Positions 1 to 8,200 of a stretch of DNA of 16,102 nt are shown here, one piece after another. A program made the translations under genes and the position numbers. This stretch comes from Candidatus Falkowiibacteriota bacterium (GTDB lineage: Bacteria; Patescibacteriota; Patescibacteriia; Patescibacteriales; JALSMD01), in contig JALSMD010000070.1 in assembly GCA_026987855.1 (NCBI GenBank), positions 1-16,102 of the forward strand, read 5' to 3'. Under the pieces are notes generated by a model. That model did not search any database, was not told the DNA's origin, and saw only the letters and a program-made list of their open reading frames with translations. The first letter of the stretch is position 1. Every line of letters starts with the position of its first letter.

Positions 1-136
1 CAATGTCTTCTCTTGTTAAGTCCGCTGCTTTAATAATTTTATTGTAAATACTTTCTCTTATTAAAAAATTCTGCCCAAACCGACGGGCAGGCTTAATTTT
101 GTGTTGGCGGCAAAGAGATCTAGTTAAACGCAACAT
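1..136 (-). CDS. rsmA: 16S rRNA dimethyladenosine transferase RsmA/KsgA, N-terminal part (cut by window edge)
   Basis: Only the first 45 codons are present; the gene runs off the left edge. The product of this family dimethylates two adjacent adenines near the 3' end of 16S rRNA (helix 45) with S-adenosylmethionine, late in small-subunit assembly. The readable residues contain the family's N-terminal signature: a basic KPARR stretch, then FGQNFLI, then IYNKIIKAADL and a start of the TREDI segment that precedes the first SAM-binding motif. The ATG at 136 places this signature about 22 residues in, as usual for the family. There is no Shine-Dalgarno sequence, and a TATAAT box ends only ten bases before the ATG, so the message may be nearly leaderless. 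The call rests on recognising the motif in a short fragment, but the GQNFL block is highly characteristic. Confidence 0.88.
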   Translation of the reverse strand, partial: MLRLTRSLCRQHKIKPARRFGQNFLIRESIYNKIIKAADLTREDI

Positions 137-145
137 AAAACATAT

Positions 146-173
146 ATTATACAATCCCTAACTTGTAGGCAAA
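146..173 (-). promoter_or_regulatory. Candidate promoter for rsmA
   Basis: On the minus strand a perfect TATAAT lies at 151-146, with a weak -35 element around 173-168 (TTTGCC, 16-base spacer). A start about seven bases past the -10 box falls near 139, so the transcript would begin only about three bases before the rsmA ATG at 136. Confidence 0.55.
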
Positions 174-220
174 TTATGGCTTGCGATAAATGTTGTTTTT
201 GGCTTTTAGTGTTCTTTACT

Positions 221-706
221 TTATTTTTTAAACCCTGCTATAATATACTTAAAAGCATTAACTAGGCTTTGGATGCGGGAAACGCTCGCTCCCGGGATAC
301 CAATTACCCAAGGCATTACATTGGAAGACCCGCCAGCAATATATTGCATGCCGGGACTAGGGTGTGTACCGCCCCCACTATACACAAAACCAACAGGAGC
401 GGCTATAAAAGTGGTGCCATATTGACTTTGTGTGTCTATCTCAATATAGTTTATGCAAGCTGATCCATATACAGATGTAACCATTGGGCAAGAAATCGCA
501 CAAGTTGTTGGAGCATTAGCTGGGGTATCTAATACACACGGCTCTCTAACCATAGTAATAGTCCCTCCGTCTTGCCAAGGCATTCCTCCTACTGCTTTAG
601 CTGCTTTCTTATATTCTAAATAATCAAAAATTCCTAACACTAACCAAAATAAACCAGACATAATAAATATTGAAATTATTAAAATAATTCTTCTTTTTGT
701 AGACAT
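221..706 (-). CDS. Exported single-pass protein of unknown function with four cysteines
   Basis: I do not recognise a named family. From the ATG at 706 the product is 161 residues: a short basic N-terminus (MSTKRR), one hydrophobic segment at about residues 7-29, and an outside domain rich in Gly, Pro, Ser and Thr. Four cysteines (about 57, 69, 73, 84) could form two disulfides if the domain is outside the cell. The overall pattern of a membrane anchor followed by a small Cys-bearing domain with a VGFVYSGGG-like core resembles exported hypothetical proteins common in Patescibacteria. The frame stays open up to a TTG at 790, but a strong extended -10 promoter (TATAAT at 779-774) lies inside that extension, so the ATG at 706 is preferred. 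There is no Shine-Dalgarno sequence. It diverges from the secreted-protein gene at 805. No catalytic motif is seen. Confidence 0.7.
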   Translation of the reverse strand: MSTKRRIILIISIFIMSGLFWLVLGIFDYLEYKKAAKAVGGMPWQDGGTITMVREPCVLDTPANAPTTCAISCPMVTSVYGSACINYIEIDTQSQYGTTFIAAPVGFVYSGGGTHPSPGMQYIAGGSSNVMPWVIGIPGASVSRIQSLVNAFKYIIAGFKK

Positions 707-756
707 ATATTTTAAAAACAAAAAACTAAAAGTAAGTATTAAGTCTGTCTTTATTT

Positions 757-786
757 TTGAAATTCCTACTTTTATTATATCATAAA
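757..786 (+). promoter_or_regulatory. Possible promoter for the repeat-domain secreted protein
   Basis: On the plus strand TTGAAA at 757-762 is followed by poorly matching -10 candidates: TATCAT at 778-783 (15-base spacer) or CATAAA at 781-786 (18-base spacer). It overlaps the opposite-strand promoter, so the two divergent genes may compete for polymerase. The match is weak. Confidence 0.3.
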
Positions 787-803
787 ACAAAACCTTAAAA
801 CAA
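774..803 (-). promoter_or_regulatory. Promoter for the four-cysteine exported protein
   Basis: The minus strand carries TTGTTT at 803-798, an 18-base spacer, and an extended -10 box TGATATAAT at 782-774. The start of transcription would be near 767, giving a leader of about 60 bases before the ATG at 706. The -35 element abuts the start codon of the divergent gene at 805. Confidence 0.6.
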
Positions 804-804
804 T

Positions 805-1779
805 ATGTATAAAAAAATTATCACAATTTCATCTCTTTTGCTTTTAATTTTATTATTGCCAGCTAATGCCCAAGTTGATTTGGGAAAAAAATTATCTGGT
901 TATATTCTTCTTCAAGTAGAAAATCATGGCGAAGCTTGGTACCTTAATCCACAAGATCATAAAAGATATTATTTAGGGAAGCCCTTAGACGCATTTAATA
1001 TAATGAGGCAATTTGGAATTGGAATTACTAATGAAAACTTAAACAAAATTCCAATTGGGTTAATTCCTTATAAATGTTCCGATAGTGATGGCGACGGTCT
1101 TTGTAATAATTTGGAAGCTGCCTTAGGAACTAATCCACACAAAATTGACTCTGATGATGATGGTTATGACGACAAAGAAGAAATAGTCAACAACTACAAT
1201 CCTCTAGGCAAAAACAAAATGAATATAGACAAAAATTTTGTTCAAAATAATATTGGAAAAATTCTCCTACAAACTGAAAAAAATGGAGAGGCTTGGTATT
1301 TAAATCCAAAAGACCAAAAAAGATATTATCTTGGACGCCCCTTAGACGCTTTTATGGTAATGCGTTTTTTGAGTTTGGGCATTAGTAATAATGACTTAGA
1401 CAAAATAACAATTGGCACTATCAACAACCCAAATAATACTAATGATTCCCAGAATCAAGATTGTGATTGTGGTACTGAAAATACCAATACTTATACCATA
1501 ATATCAAATGCTGCTAGCGCTATTCGTGCTGGCAACACTCAAAAAGCATTATCTTATTTTGTATCAGAAATACAACCTGCTGTAAAATATACATTAGACT
1601 TCCTTGATAATAATGGTCGATTATTGCTTGGCAATATTATCTCCAGCGCCAAACTAACACACACAAACAATGAACAAAAAATTTATTCAACCGAAGTTTA
1701 TTTTAATAATGAAAAGATAAAAGTAAATTTTATTGTTGAAAAGCAACCAAATGGAAAATGGCTGTTGACTAATTTATAA
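805..1779 (+). CDS. Secreted protein with two copies of a 60-residue domain flanking calcium-type loops
   Basis: A 324-residue protein with a clear signal peptide (residues 1-22: MYKK, a Leu/Ile core, then an ANA-Q cleavage site). Residues 25-85 and 145-204 are two copies of one domain, identical at about 35 of 52 aligned positions and sharing GEAWYLNP, KRYYLG and PLDAF. Between them, residues 92-134 contain acidic loops of the DxDxDG type (DSDGDG near 93, DSDDDG near 115), like thrombospondin type 3 or dockerin-like calcium loops. A linker with a CDCG motif (about 220-223) leads to a C-terminal alpha+beta region (about 228-324) that may be an NTF2/DUF4878-like fold. I recall the repeated domain from secreted Patescibacteria proteins, but its function is unknown to me. 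There is no Shine-Dalgarno sequence and no terminator before the tRNA gene. A structural or binding role at the cell surface is an inference. Confidence 0.85.
   Translation: MYKKIITISSLLLLILLLPANAQVDLGKKLSGYILLQVENHGEAWYLNPQDHKRYYLGKPLDAFNIMRQFGIGITNENLNKIPIGLIPYKCSDSDGDGLCNNLEAALGTNPHKIDSDDDGYDDKEEIVNNYNPLGKNKMNIDKNFVQNNIGKILLQTEKNGEAWYLNPKDQKRYYLGRPLDAFMVMRFLSLGISNNDLDKITIGTINNPNNTNDSQNQDCDCGTENTNTYTIISNAASAIRAGNTQKALSYFVSEIQPAVKYTLDFLDNNGRLLLGNIISSAKLTHTNNEQKIYSTEVYFNNEKIKVNFIVEKQPNGKWLLTNL
877..1059 (+). repeat. Domain repeat, copy 1 (protein residues 25-85)
   Basis: This codes for the first copy of the GEAWYLNP...KRYYLG...PLDAF domain. The copies are clearly homologous as protein but have diverged in DNA, so the duplication is old. 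Confidence 0.8.
1237..1416 (+). repeat. Domain repeat, copy 2 (protein residues 145-204)
   Basis: This codes for the second copy of the domain. It keeps the aromatic and charged core of copy 1, while the ends and the MRQF/MRFL segment differ. Confidence 0.8.
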
Positions 1780-1854
1780 ACTAACCAAACGACGCTAGAA
1801 CCATTTTAAACACGAATTTATCCTATATAATCCTAATAACAAAAATATATACAA

Positions 1855-1882
1855 TTGAAAAAATTATTATTTGTGTTATAAT
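1855..1882 (+). promoter_or_regulatory. Promoter for tRNA-Val
   Basis: TTGAAA at 1855-1860, a 16-base spacer, and a perfect extended -10 box TGTTATAAT ending at 1882. Transcription would begin near 1889, about 19 bases before the mature tRNA 5' end at 1908. It is one of the best promoter matches in the window. The rest of the 1780-1907 gap is AT-rich with no other feature seen. Confidence 0.75.
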
Positions 1883-1907
1883 AAAAAAAGTTTATAAATA
1901 AGTGCAG

Positions 1908-1981
1908 GGGCGCATAGCTCAGTTGGTTAGAGCGCTACGTTGACATCGTAGAGGTCTCCCGTTCGAGTCGGGATGCGCCCA
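1908..1981 (+). tRNA. tRNA-Val, anticodon GAC
   Basis: A complete cloverleaf can be folded: the acceptor stem GGGCGCA (1908-1914) pairs with TGCGCCC (1974-1980); D stem GCTC/GAGC; anticodon stem CTACG/CGTAG with the loop TTGACAT, placing anticodon GAC at 1942-1944; a five-base variable loop; and a T stem TCCCG/CGGGA with loop TTCGAGT. The discriminator is A at 1981. GAC reads the valine codons GUC and GUU. CCA is not encoded (the next bases are CAA), so a CCA-adding enzyme must complete it. It stands alone between its own promoter and terminator. There is no sign of an integrated element or a duplicated 3' end beside it. Confidence 0.97.
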
Positions 1982-1983
1982 CA

Positions 1984-2012
1984 AAAAAACGGCTCCAAAC
2001 GAGCCGTTTTTT
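1984..2012. terminator. Bidirectional intrinsic terminator between tRNA-Val and the flippase gene
   Basis: Six A, the stem CGGCTC, the loop CAAAC, the stem GAGCCG and six T form a 12-bp hairpin with a T tract on both strands. It ends the tRNA transcript on the plus strand and the flippase transcript (stop at 2034) on the minus strand. Confidence 0.9.
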
Positions 2013-2033
2013 ATTGCAAAACAAAATAAAATT

Positions 2034-3539
2034 TTAAATTTTTTTAGGAGAAAAGGAATTAATAATGCTTATTATATCTTCCTTTTTAAATACTTGGAAA
2101 ATAAACAGAAGCAAAAAATAAAAAATGCCAGAAATTAAAATAACTATTAAAATGTTTAAAAACTCTTTTAAATAAAAAGTTAAAATGCCCATTATAAAGG
2201 CGCTTAAACAAGATTTAATAAATACTCTTAATATTTTTAAAACATTGTATTTTATTATTCTTGGCACCCAATACATTCCTAAAACAAACATTAAAAAATT
2301 GCTTAAAACAACTGTAATACTAGCGCCTATTGCGCCATTATTAAAATTATCCTGACAAAAAGGAATTAAAATTAAGTTTAAAATAACACTAAACACTAAA
2401 ACAATTCCCATGTTTCTTGTATTAATATGTTGTTTGTCACAAGCATTTAACAAAGCTCCTATGGGAAAATTTAAAAAAATAAACAGAAGAGATAATATTG
2501 AAATACGCAAAAGCAAAATTGACTGACTAAAGTCTTGCTTAAAAATAATTACTATTTTATCGCTCAAGGCAATTAACCCTATTATAATAGGAAGAGAGAT
2601 GATAATGAGATAATTTATAGCTCTTTCAAAGGTAATTGCCAATTGCTGTCGATTGTGACTCCAATAAGCGGCAAAAGCCGGATACAAAGAAGCAATAAAA
2701 GCCATAGGCAAAAATTGTAAAGCAAATACTATCTTAAAAGCTATCTGATATAAACCAACATACTTATCTCCAGCTAAAACAGACAAAAGCACAGAATCAA
2801 AATAAGTATATATTCTTTGAAAAATAGCAAAAACAGCAAAGGGAATGCTTAACAAAAACAAAGAGCGAGCCGCTTGATAATCAAAAAGTGGTTTTATTTT
2901 GATGCCAAATTTCTTATACACTAAAAAGGAGGAATACAAAAAATTAAATGAACTAGCTAACACTAAAACGCTCATTAGGCAGCGTAAACCCGCTCCTTGC
3001 CGCATTAAAGCAAAGCCCCCTCCCAAAACAATTAACTGAAAAACAAAAGACGCAATACTTTCAAATTTTAAATTATGAAAACCCCTTAAAATAGCAAAAA
3101 ATGACAAGGTAAATGAGTCTAAAATCATACTAACTGAGGAGATATAAACTAAATGTTTATTTAGATCAGGGTAATCCATTATATTTATTAAAAAAAATAC
3201 TACTAAAAACGACAAAAAAGCTAACGGAATTTTTAGAGACAAAACCGTTGACAAAATATTCTGTACTAATTCCCTGTGGTTCTTGCTACTATAATTATTA
3301 GCCAACAAAGAATCTTCTCTTTTTGCTACTTCTCTTGTTAAGACATTAGAAATGCCTAGATCAATAAAAATAGCAAAAATTGTTGTAAAAGAAATGGCAA
3401 AATAATATTTACCTAAATTTTCCGGTCCTAAATATCTTGCTAATAAAGTAAAATAAACAAAGGAAATAACTTTTTGGCCAACCAAAGCTAAAGTAAAATA
3501 TGATGTATTTTTAGCAATATTCTCTATTTTGAAAGACAT
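2034..3539 (-). CDS. Polysaccharide flippase, Wzx/MATE-like (polysaccharide biosynthesis family)
   Basis: A 501-residue, strongly hydrophobic protein with about 12-14 predicted membrane helices and the landmarks of the Wzx/RfbX flippase family: an N-terminal block at about residues 11-70 containing LLARYLGPENLGKY followed by FIDLGISNVLTREVA, and a central LLSVLAGDKYVGLYQIAFKI at about 251-270. Members move undecaprenyl-linked oligosaccharides across the cytoplasmic membrane for surface glycan assembly. No glycosyltransferase or other glycan gene lies next to it, so its substrate cannot be inferred. The start at 3539 has no Shine-Dalgarno sequence and is preceded by the same AAATAATATATG context as hisS. 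Upstream lies a hairpin at 3555-3579, then the baseplate J-like gene. The family is clear, the substrate is not. Confidence 0.9.
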   Translation of the reverse strand: MSFKIENIAKNTSYFTLALVGQKVISFVYFTLLARYLGPENLGKYYFAISFTTIFAIFIDLGISNVLTREVAKREDSLLANNYSSKNHRELVQNILSTVLSLKIPLAFLSFLVVFFLINIMDYPDLNKHLVYISSVSMILDSFTLSFFAILRGFHNLKFESIASFVFQLIVLGGGFALMRQGAGLRCLMSVLVLASSFNFLYSSFLVYKKFGIKIKPLFDYQAARSLFLLSIPFAVFAIFQRIYTYFDSVLLSVLAGDKYVGLYQIAFKIVFALQFLPMAFIASLYPAFAAYWSHNRQQLAITFERAINYLIIISLPIIIGLIALSDKIVIIFKQDFSQSILLLRISILSLLFIFLNFPIGALLNACDKQHINTRNMGIVLVFSVILNLILIPFCQDNFNNGAIGASITVVLSNFLMFVLGMYWVPRIIKYNVLKILRVFIKSCLSAFIMGILTFYLKEFLNILIVILISGIFYFLLLFIFQVFKKEDIISIINSFSPKKI

Positions 3540-3554
3540 ATATTATTTATAAAA

Positions 3555-3579
3555 CCCTGTCCCTTAATAAGGAACAGGG
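3555..3579 (-). terminator. Hairpin before the flippase gene; weak terminator or leader attenuator
   Basis: The minus strand reads CCCTGTTCC, a TTATTAA loop, then GGGACAGGG, with one mismatch in a nine-base stem, followed by TTTTATAAAT. This can act as a weak terminator for the baseplate J-like gene (stop at 3667), or as a leader structure if transcription starts from a TATAAT at 3621-3616. The flippase ATG follows 15 bases after the stem. Confidence 0.5.
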
Positions 3580-3615
3580 CAAAAATGAAGAATAAAAATG
3601 AAGAACAAATAAGAA

Positions 3616-3621
3616 ATTATA
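3616..3621 (-). promoter_or_regulatory. Possible -10 box upstream of the flippase gene
   Basis: A perfect TATAAT on the minus strand at 3621-3616, in a very AT-rich gap, with no convincing -35 element (AATTTT at 17 bases). It would put the hairpin at 3555-3579 inside the flippase leader. The composition makes chance matches likely. Confidence 0.3.
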
Positions 3622-3666
3622 TAAATAAAAATATAATTAAAATTAAAAATTCATTTAGATCTAGTT

Positions 3667-5166
3667 TTATTTCTTTATTTCAATATGTACCCTGTCTACT
3701 AAATTAGGGACAGTTTTAATAAAAGAGGGGTAAAATTTAATCTCAAAGCCAGCAATGTCTGGTAAGCCAGACAAATAAGCTTCTAGTTGCTCCTTGTTCA
3801 GTCCTAATATTTTATTTACATCAACTATGTCTACATTATCCTTTAAACTTACTCTGCCCTCAAAAACAGCATTAATAGAAGCCACACCATCTTCACAGTC
3901 ACAGCCATTTAAACTATAAATAATATTATTTTCATCAAATTCAATTAGTTCTTTATTAGATGGTAAAGAAGAAATAAATTTTTGCTTTGCTAAATGGGCT
4001 GCTTCTTTGCTTTTAAATCCCACTAAAATAATTTTTGCCTTAATCTCTGCGGGAAACTCTTCAACCTCATCGCCCTTTTTAGCATCAATGTTAATTTTTA
4101 CTGAATTTTCATCTATGTCATAAATCAACTGATCATACTCCTGATAAATATCACTAATTTTTTCTTTTGCTTTGCTTAATAATTTTTGTTTTAAATCGCG
4201 AGTGGTATTTTCAATGTCAACATCTTGGATATACTTTTTTACTTTCTGTTTATATTTAGTAGGCTCTTTACTTACTGCATAAATTTTATCTTGTAATCCT
4301 GCCCAAAGGCCTGGAATAATAAATTTTGTTGGTCCTATAACCATATCTTCACTCGGTTCATCAGCATAAATTTCTACCTCTACTTCTCCGCCTGCCGGCA
4401 CATTAACAGTTTTTTTAATTCTAAATAATTTATTATCCGGGGTTAAAAGGCGAGTGGTAGCTACTAGTGGCTGATTTTTGTAATAATTATTAATAATTAC
4501 TGCCTTACCTACTACTTCTTCGCCGATCACGTTCTCTCCTGTGGCTGGATAAGTATCTGAATAGGTTAATTCTATTTCTTTTACTACTCCTGTAATAGCA
4601 GCCCCCGACTTTTTATAATCTTTATTTTTATCATAAACATCAAAGATCAAATTGTTAGTAATTCTTTCCTGATTTGGAATTAAAACAATAGAAACCTTTA
4701 CAAAAGAAAAATAAAAAATAACACCTAATAAAATTAATGTTAAGAATATGAAAGAAAAAGCAATCCGCCGATATAATCTTATAGAATATTTATTGTGCAA
4801 CTCATCCTCACCCTTAGATTCATTATCAAAAGAAATCTCCTTTTTTTCCTTTTCCTTCAAGGTAATTATATTTTCTTCTCTAACACTTTTATCAATTTGA
4901 CTTTCAGTGGAATTGTCTTTATCCTCGTTTATCTCGTTTTCTTTGTTATCTTCAATAATTTTAATAATTCTTGCTTTTTGTTGCTCTAATTCGCCTTTTA
5001 ACTCTTTTTTTGACTCTTTTCTATTGTTGTCATCTTTTATCTTGATAGCTGTTTTTTTCTTAGTTTTGCTAGACTTTGTTTTGCTGTTTCTTTTTTTGGC
5101 GCTTGCCTTCTTTTTCTTTTTAGGTTCTTCTTGCTCTTCTTCTTGAATTGTGATTTTTATAGGCAT
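3667..5166 (-). CDS. Large membrane-anchored protein with an outside domain, baseplate J-like as named in Patescibacteria
   Basis: A 499-residue protein from the ATG at 5166 (a GTG at 5178 would add four residues). The first ~130 residues are highly charged and rich in Lys and Glu (PKKKKKASAKKR near the start), probably cytoplasmic and disordered. One membrane helix follows at about 135-157 (IAFSFIFLTLILLGVIFYF), then ~340 residues outside the cell. The outer part carries KAVIINNYYKNQPLVATTRL, LLTPDNKLFRIKKTV and FIIPGLWAGLQDKIYA, blocks I recall from Patescibacteria proteins usually named baseplate J/gp47-like. That name does not show phage origin or a tail function, and the true role is unknown. 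A single NGCDCEDG cysteine pair lies near 430. It has its own promoter overlapping the end of dnaE, and the flippase follows downstream, which fits a surface role. Confidence 0.75.
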   Translation of the reverse strand: MPIKITIQEEEQEEPKKKKKASAKKRNSKTKSSKTKKKTAIKIKDDNNRKESKKELKGELEQQKARIIKIIEDNKENEINEDKDNSTESQIDKSVREENIITLKEKEKKEISFDNESKGEDELHNKYSIRLYRRIAFSFIFLTLILLGVIFYFSFVKVSIVLIPNQERITNNLIFDVYDKNKDYKKSGAAITGVVKEIELTYSDTYPATGENVIGEEVVGKAVIINNYYKNQPLVATTRLLTPDNKLFRIKKTVNVPAGGEVEVEIYADEPSEDMVIGPTKFIIPGLWAGLQDKIYAVSKEPTKYKQKVKKYIQDVDIENTTRDLKQKLLSKAKEKISDIYQEYDQLIYDIDENSVKINIDAKKGDEVEEFPAEIKAKIILVGFKSKEAAHLAKQKFISSLPSNKELIEFDENNIIYSLNGCDCEDGVASINAVFEGRVSLKDNVDIVDVNKILGLNKEQLEAYLSGLPDIAGFEIKFYPSFIKTVPNLVDRVHIEIKK

Positions 5167-5200
5167 AATTTTATTCACAATTTATATTTTCTATAATTTT

Positions 5201-5229
5201 ACTATAACAAATTTTACTATTTTTGTCTA
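5201..5229 (-). promoter_or_regulatory. Promoter for the baseplate J-like gene, overlapping the dnaE stop codon
   Basis: The minus strand has TAGACA at 5229-5224, a 17-base spacer and an extended -10 box TGTTATAGT at 5209-5201. The start would be near 5194, 28 bases before the ATG at 5166. The first three bases of the -35 box are the dnaE stop codon TAG. Confidence 0.65.
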
Positions 5230-8200
5230 ATCGTCTTTTATTTCTACAAGATGGGAAAAATCTTTTTTTAAGAGAGAAGCTACCTGTTTATTATCAACTT
5301 TAAAAGCTGTTTCAATTATATTGACTTTGCCATTAATATTAGTTTTGATATAAACCTTAGAACTGCCAGGAAAACATAAAAACGCTTTTTTTATATCATT
5401 TAATTCTTGTGAATTTAACTCTTTTTTAAAGATAAGCTTTAATGGTTTTGTATTGTTAACTAATTTTAAATTATTTGGGCTGTAATTTTTAATTTTCTGT
5501 TTAAACTCCTCTATTGATTGGACAAGATTTTCTAAAGACAAAGCAATAGCTGTATTAGCTAAAATTTTTGCTTCATTGTCTTTAAATGACATTCTGCCAT
5601 GACACAAGACAGCTTTGCCTTCCTCCCATACAAAGTTTGTTTCTTTTAGTAAGCTGGGGAATACTAAAATTTCAGTATTGCCTGTAGTATCTTCTATTTT
5701 CACAAAAAGCATTGAATCGTTTTTTCTGGTAAGTATTTTTTTAATATTAATAATAATACCTGCCACATTAACTAAATCATCAGTCTTAAATTGGGATAAA
5801 TAGGATAAAGAAACTAAATCTACTTTACCCTCTAAATGCTTTTTATAATCTAGGAAAGGATGTTCAGTAATATAAAGGCCTAACAACTCTTTTTCCCAGG
5901 CTAATTTTTCCTGTCGACTTGCCGCCGGATAAGAATCTAATTTAATTTTACGTGTTAAATTAGTCGTCCCTCCAAAAAGATTTCCCTGCTTATTATTCTG
6001 TTCTTCAGTAACTTCCTTATTAAATTTCAACATATTTTCAATATTTCCCAACAATTGCCCTCTTTCACCAAAAATATCCATAGCGCCACTTTTAATTAAG
6101 CTTTCTAATGATTTTTTATTTAAATCTTTATCTATCACTCTAGTTAAAAAATCATTTAAATCTTTAAATGGTCCATTCTTTTTTCGTTCCTTAATAATAA
6201 CATTAACAATATTTTCGCCAATATTTTTAATAGCCTTCAATCCAAAACGAATAGTTTTAATGTCTTCATCTTTGACGGCTGTCTTATTGTTTTCTGTTCC
6301 ACTGGTCACCACTGTAAAAGAATCAAAAGATTGGTTTATGTCTGGCTGTTTTACTTCAATACCAATTTTGCGACACTCTTCAATTTCAGTTGCAATACGA
6401 TCTGTATTCTGTTGATTAGCAGTTAAAAGCGCGGCAATAAACTCGGTTGGCCAATGCGCCTTTAAATAAGCCGTCTGATAACCAATCAAGGCGTAACAGG
6501 CTGCATGACTTCTGTTAAAACCATATCCAGCAAAAGGCTCAATAAATGAAAATATCTTTTTGGCTAACTGTGCTGAAATACCATTTTTAACGCATCCCTC
6601 AATAAACTTCTCTTTCTGTTCAGCCAAAAGTTTTGGTATTTTTTTTCCTACTGCTTTACGCAGGACATCAGCCTCGGCCATTGTAAATCCAGCCAAATCT
6701 CGCGCCATTTGCATTACTTGCTCTTGATAAATTGCCACGCCATAAGTGGGAGCTAAAATCGGTTCTAGTTTAGGGTGAAGATAAGTAGGTTTCTTCTTTC
6801 CATGTTTGCCGGCAATATAGTCTGGTATCCATTCCATAGGTCCAGGGCGATATAAAGCTACCATAGCAATAATATCCTCAAATTCAGTTGGTTTTAGTTC
6901 ACGCAAATAACGACGCATTCCGCTAGATTCAAATTGAAATACTCCTGTTGTCTCTCCTCTTTGAAATAATTCATAAGTTTTTTTATCATTTAAGGGAATT
7001 TTATCTATATCTATTTTTATTCCTCGTGTTTTTTTAATAATTTTAATAGCCGACTCTATAATAGAAAGATTTTTAAGTCCCAAAAAGTCCATTTTAAGAA
7101 GACCTAAACTTTCAATTGGATGTAAGGAATATTGCGACACTATGGTGCGATCAGAAGAAGAGGCATATTGTAAGGGAACATAATTAGTTAAAGAATCTTT
7201 TGTAATCAAAACCCCACAAGCATGAGTGGAGGCGTGGCGGGCTACTCCCTCTAAACGACGGGCATAATCAAGAATTTTTCGAGCAGCATCTTCTTTTTTG
7301 TAAATTTCTTTAAGTTCCGGTATATTTTCTATTGCTTCATCAACCTTAGAAAACATTGGAATCATTTTAGCTAATTTATCACAATAATCATAGGAGTAAC
7401 CCAAGACACGGCCAACATCTCTAACAGCTGCTCTTGCTGCCATTGTTCCAAAAGTAATAATTTGGGCAACATGATCTTTGCCGTATTTATTCTCTACATA
7501 ACGGATAACATCATCACGCCTAACATCAGCAAAATCCATATCAATATCTGGCATAGAAACACGGTCCGGATTCAAAAATCTTTCAAAAAGTAACCCATAT
7601 TTAAGCGGATCAATGTTAGTAATACCAATTAAATAACAAACTAATGATCCAGCCGCCGAACCACGTCCCGGCCCAACCACTATTCCATTATTTTTTGCCC
7701 AATTAACAAAATCAGCAACAATCAAAAAATAAGATGGCCAACCCATTTTTTTGATAACAGATAACTCATAGTCCATCCTTTCCCTAACTTTTTTATCTGC
7801 CTTCTCATAATCTTTGCCATACCTTTTCTTTAGTCCATCCAAACATAGCTTTCTTAAATAAGAATTCCCATCAAAACCTTTTGGGACCTCAAAATACGGT
7901 AACTGTATTTTACCAAGCTCAATTTCAACATTACATTTCCGAGCAACCTCAAGAGTGTTCTCAATCGCCTCTGGCACATCGCGAAAAAGTTCTATCATCT
8001 CATCTGCGCTACGCATTGAATAGTCACTATCAAGCATATTCATTCTATCGGCATCATCTTTCTTTTTTTTGTTTTGCAAGCAAAGCAAAATATCCTGTGC
8101 TTCGGCATCCTCCTTTCTTAAATAATGAATGTCATTAGTAGCAATTAAAGGAATATTAAGCTCACGAGAAAATTTAATAAGTATCTCATTAACCTTTTTT

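Noticed and set aside
1888..1904. Shared 17-base sequence AAGTTTATAAAYAAGTG before tRNA-Val and, on the minus strand at 12844-12860, before tyrS
   Set aside because: The match is 16 of 17, but in AT-rich sequence of this length several such matches are expected by chance, and the two places have no common position relative to the gene starts.
1908..2013. Integration site of a mobile element at the tRNA-Val gene
   Set aside because: There is no repeat of the tRNA 3' end, no integrase gene, and the tRNA is followed directly by its terminator.
3582..3606. Short direct repeat AAAATGAAGAA, twice in the gap before the flippase gene
   Set aside because: Only two short A-rich copies are present, with no further units and no link to any feature.
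4795..5146. Open frames on the plus strand coding hydrophobic Leu/Phe/Ser-rich peptides
   Set aside because: They are the antisense of the Lys/Glu-rich N-terminal part of the baseplate J-like gene; AAA and GAA codons read backward give Phe and Leu. There are no start signals or neighbours to support them.
3667..5166. Prophage or contractile injection system, suggested by the baseplate J-like name
   Set aside because: No other tail, sheath, capsid, integrase or lysis gene is present, the protein has its own membrane anchor, and all neighbours are cellular genes.
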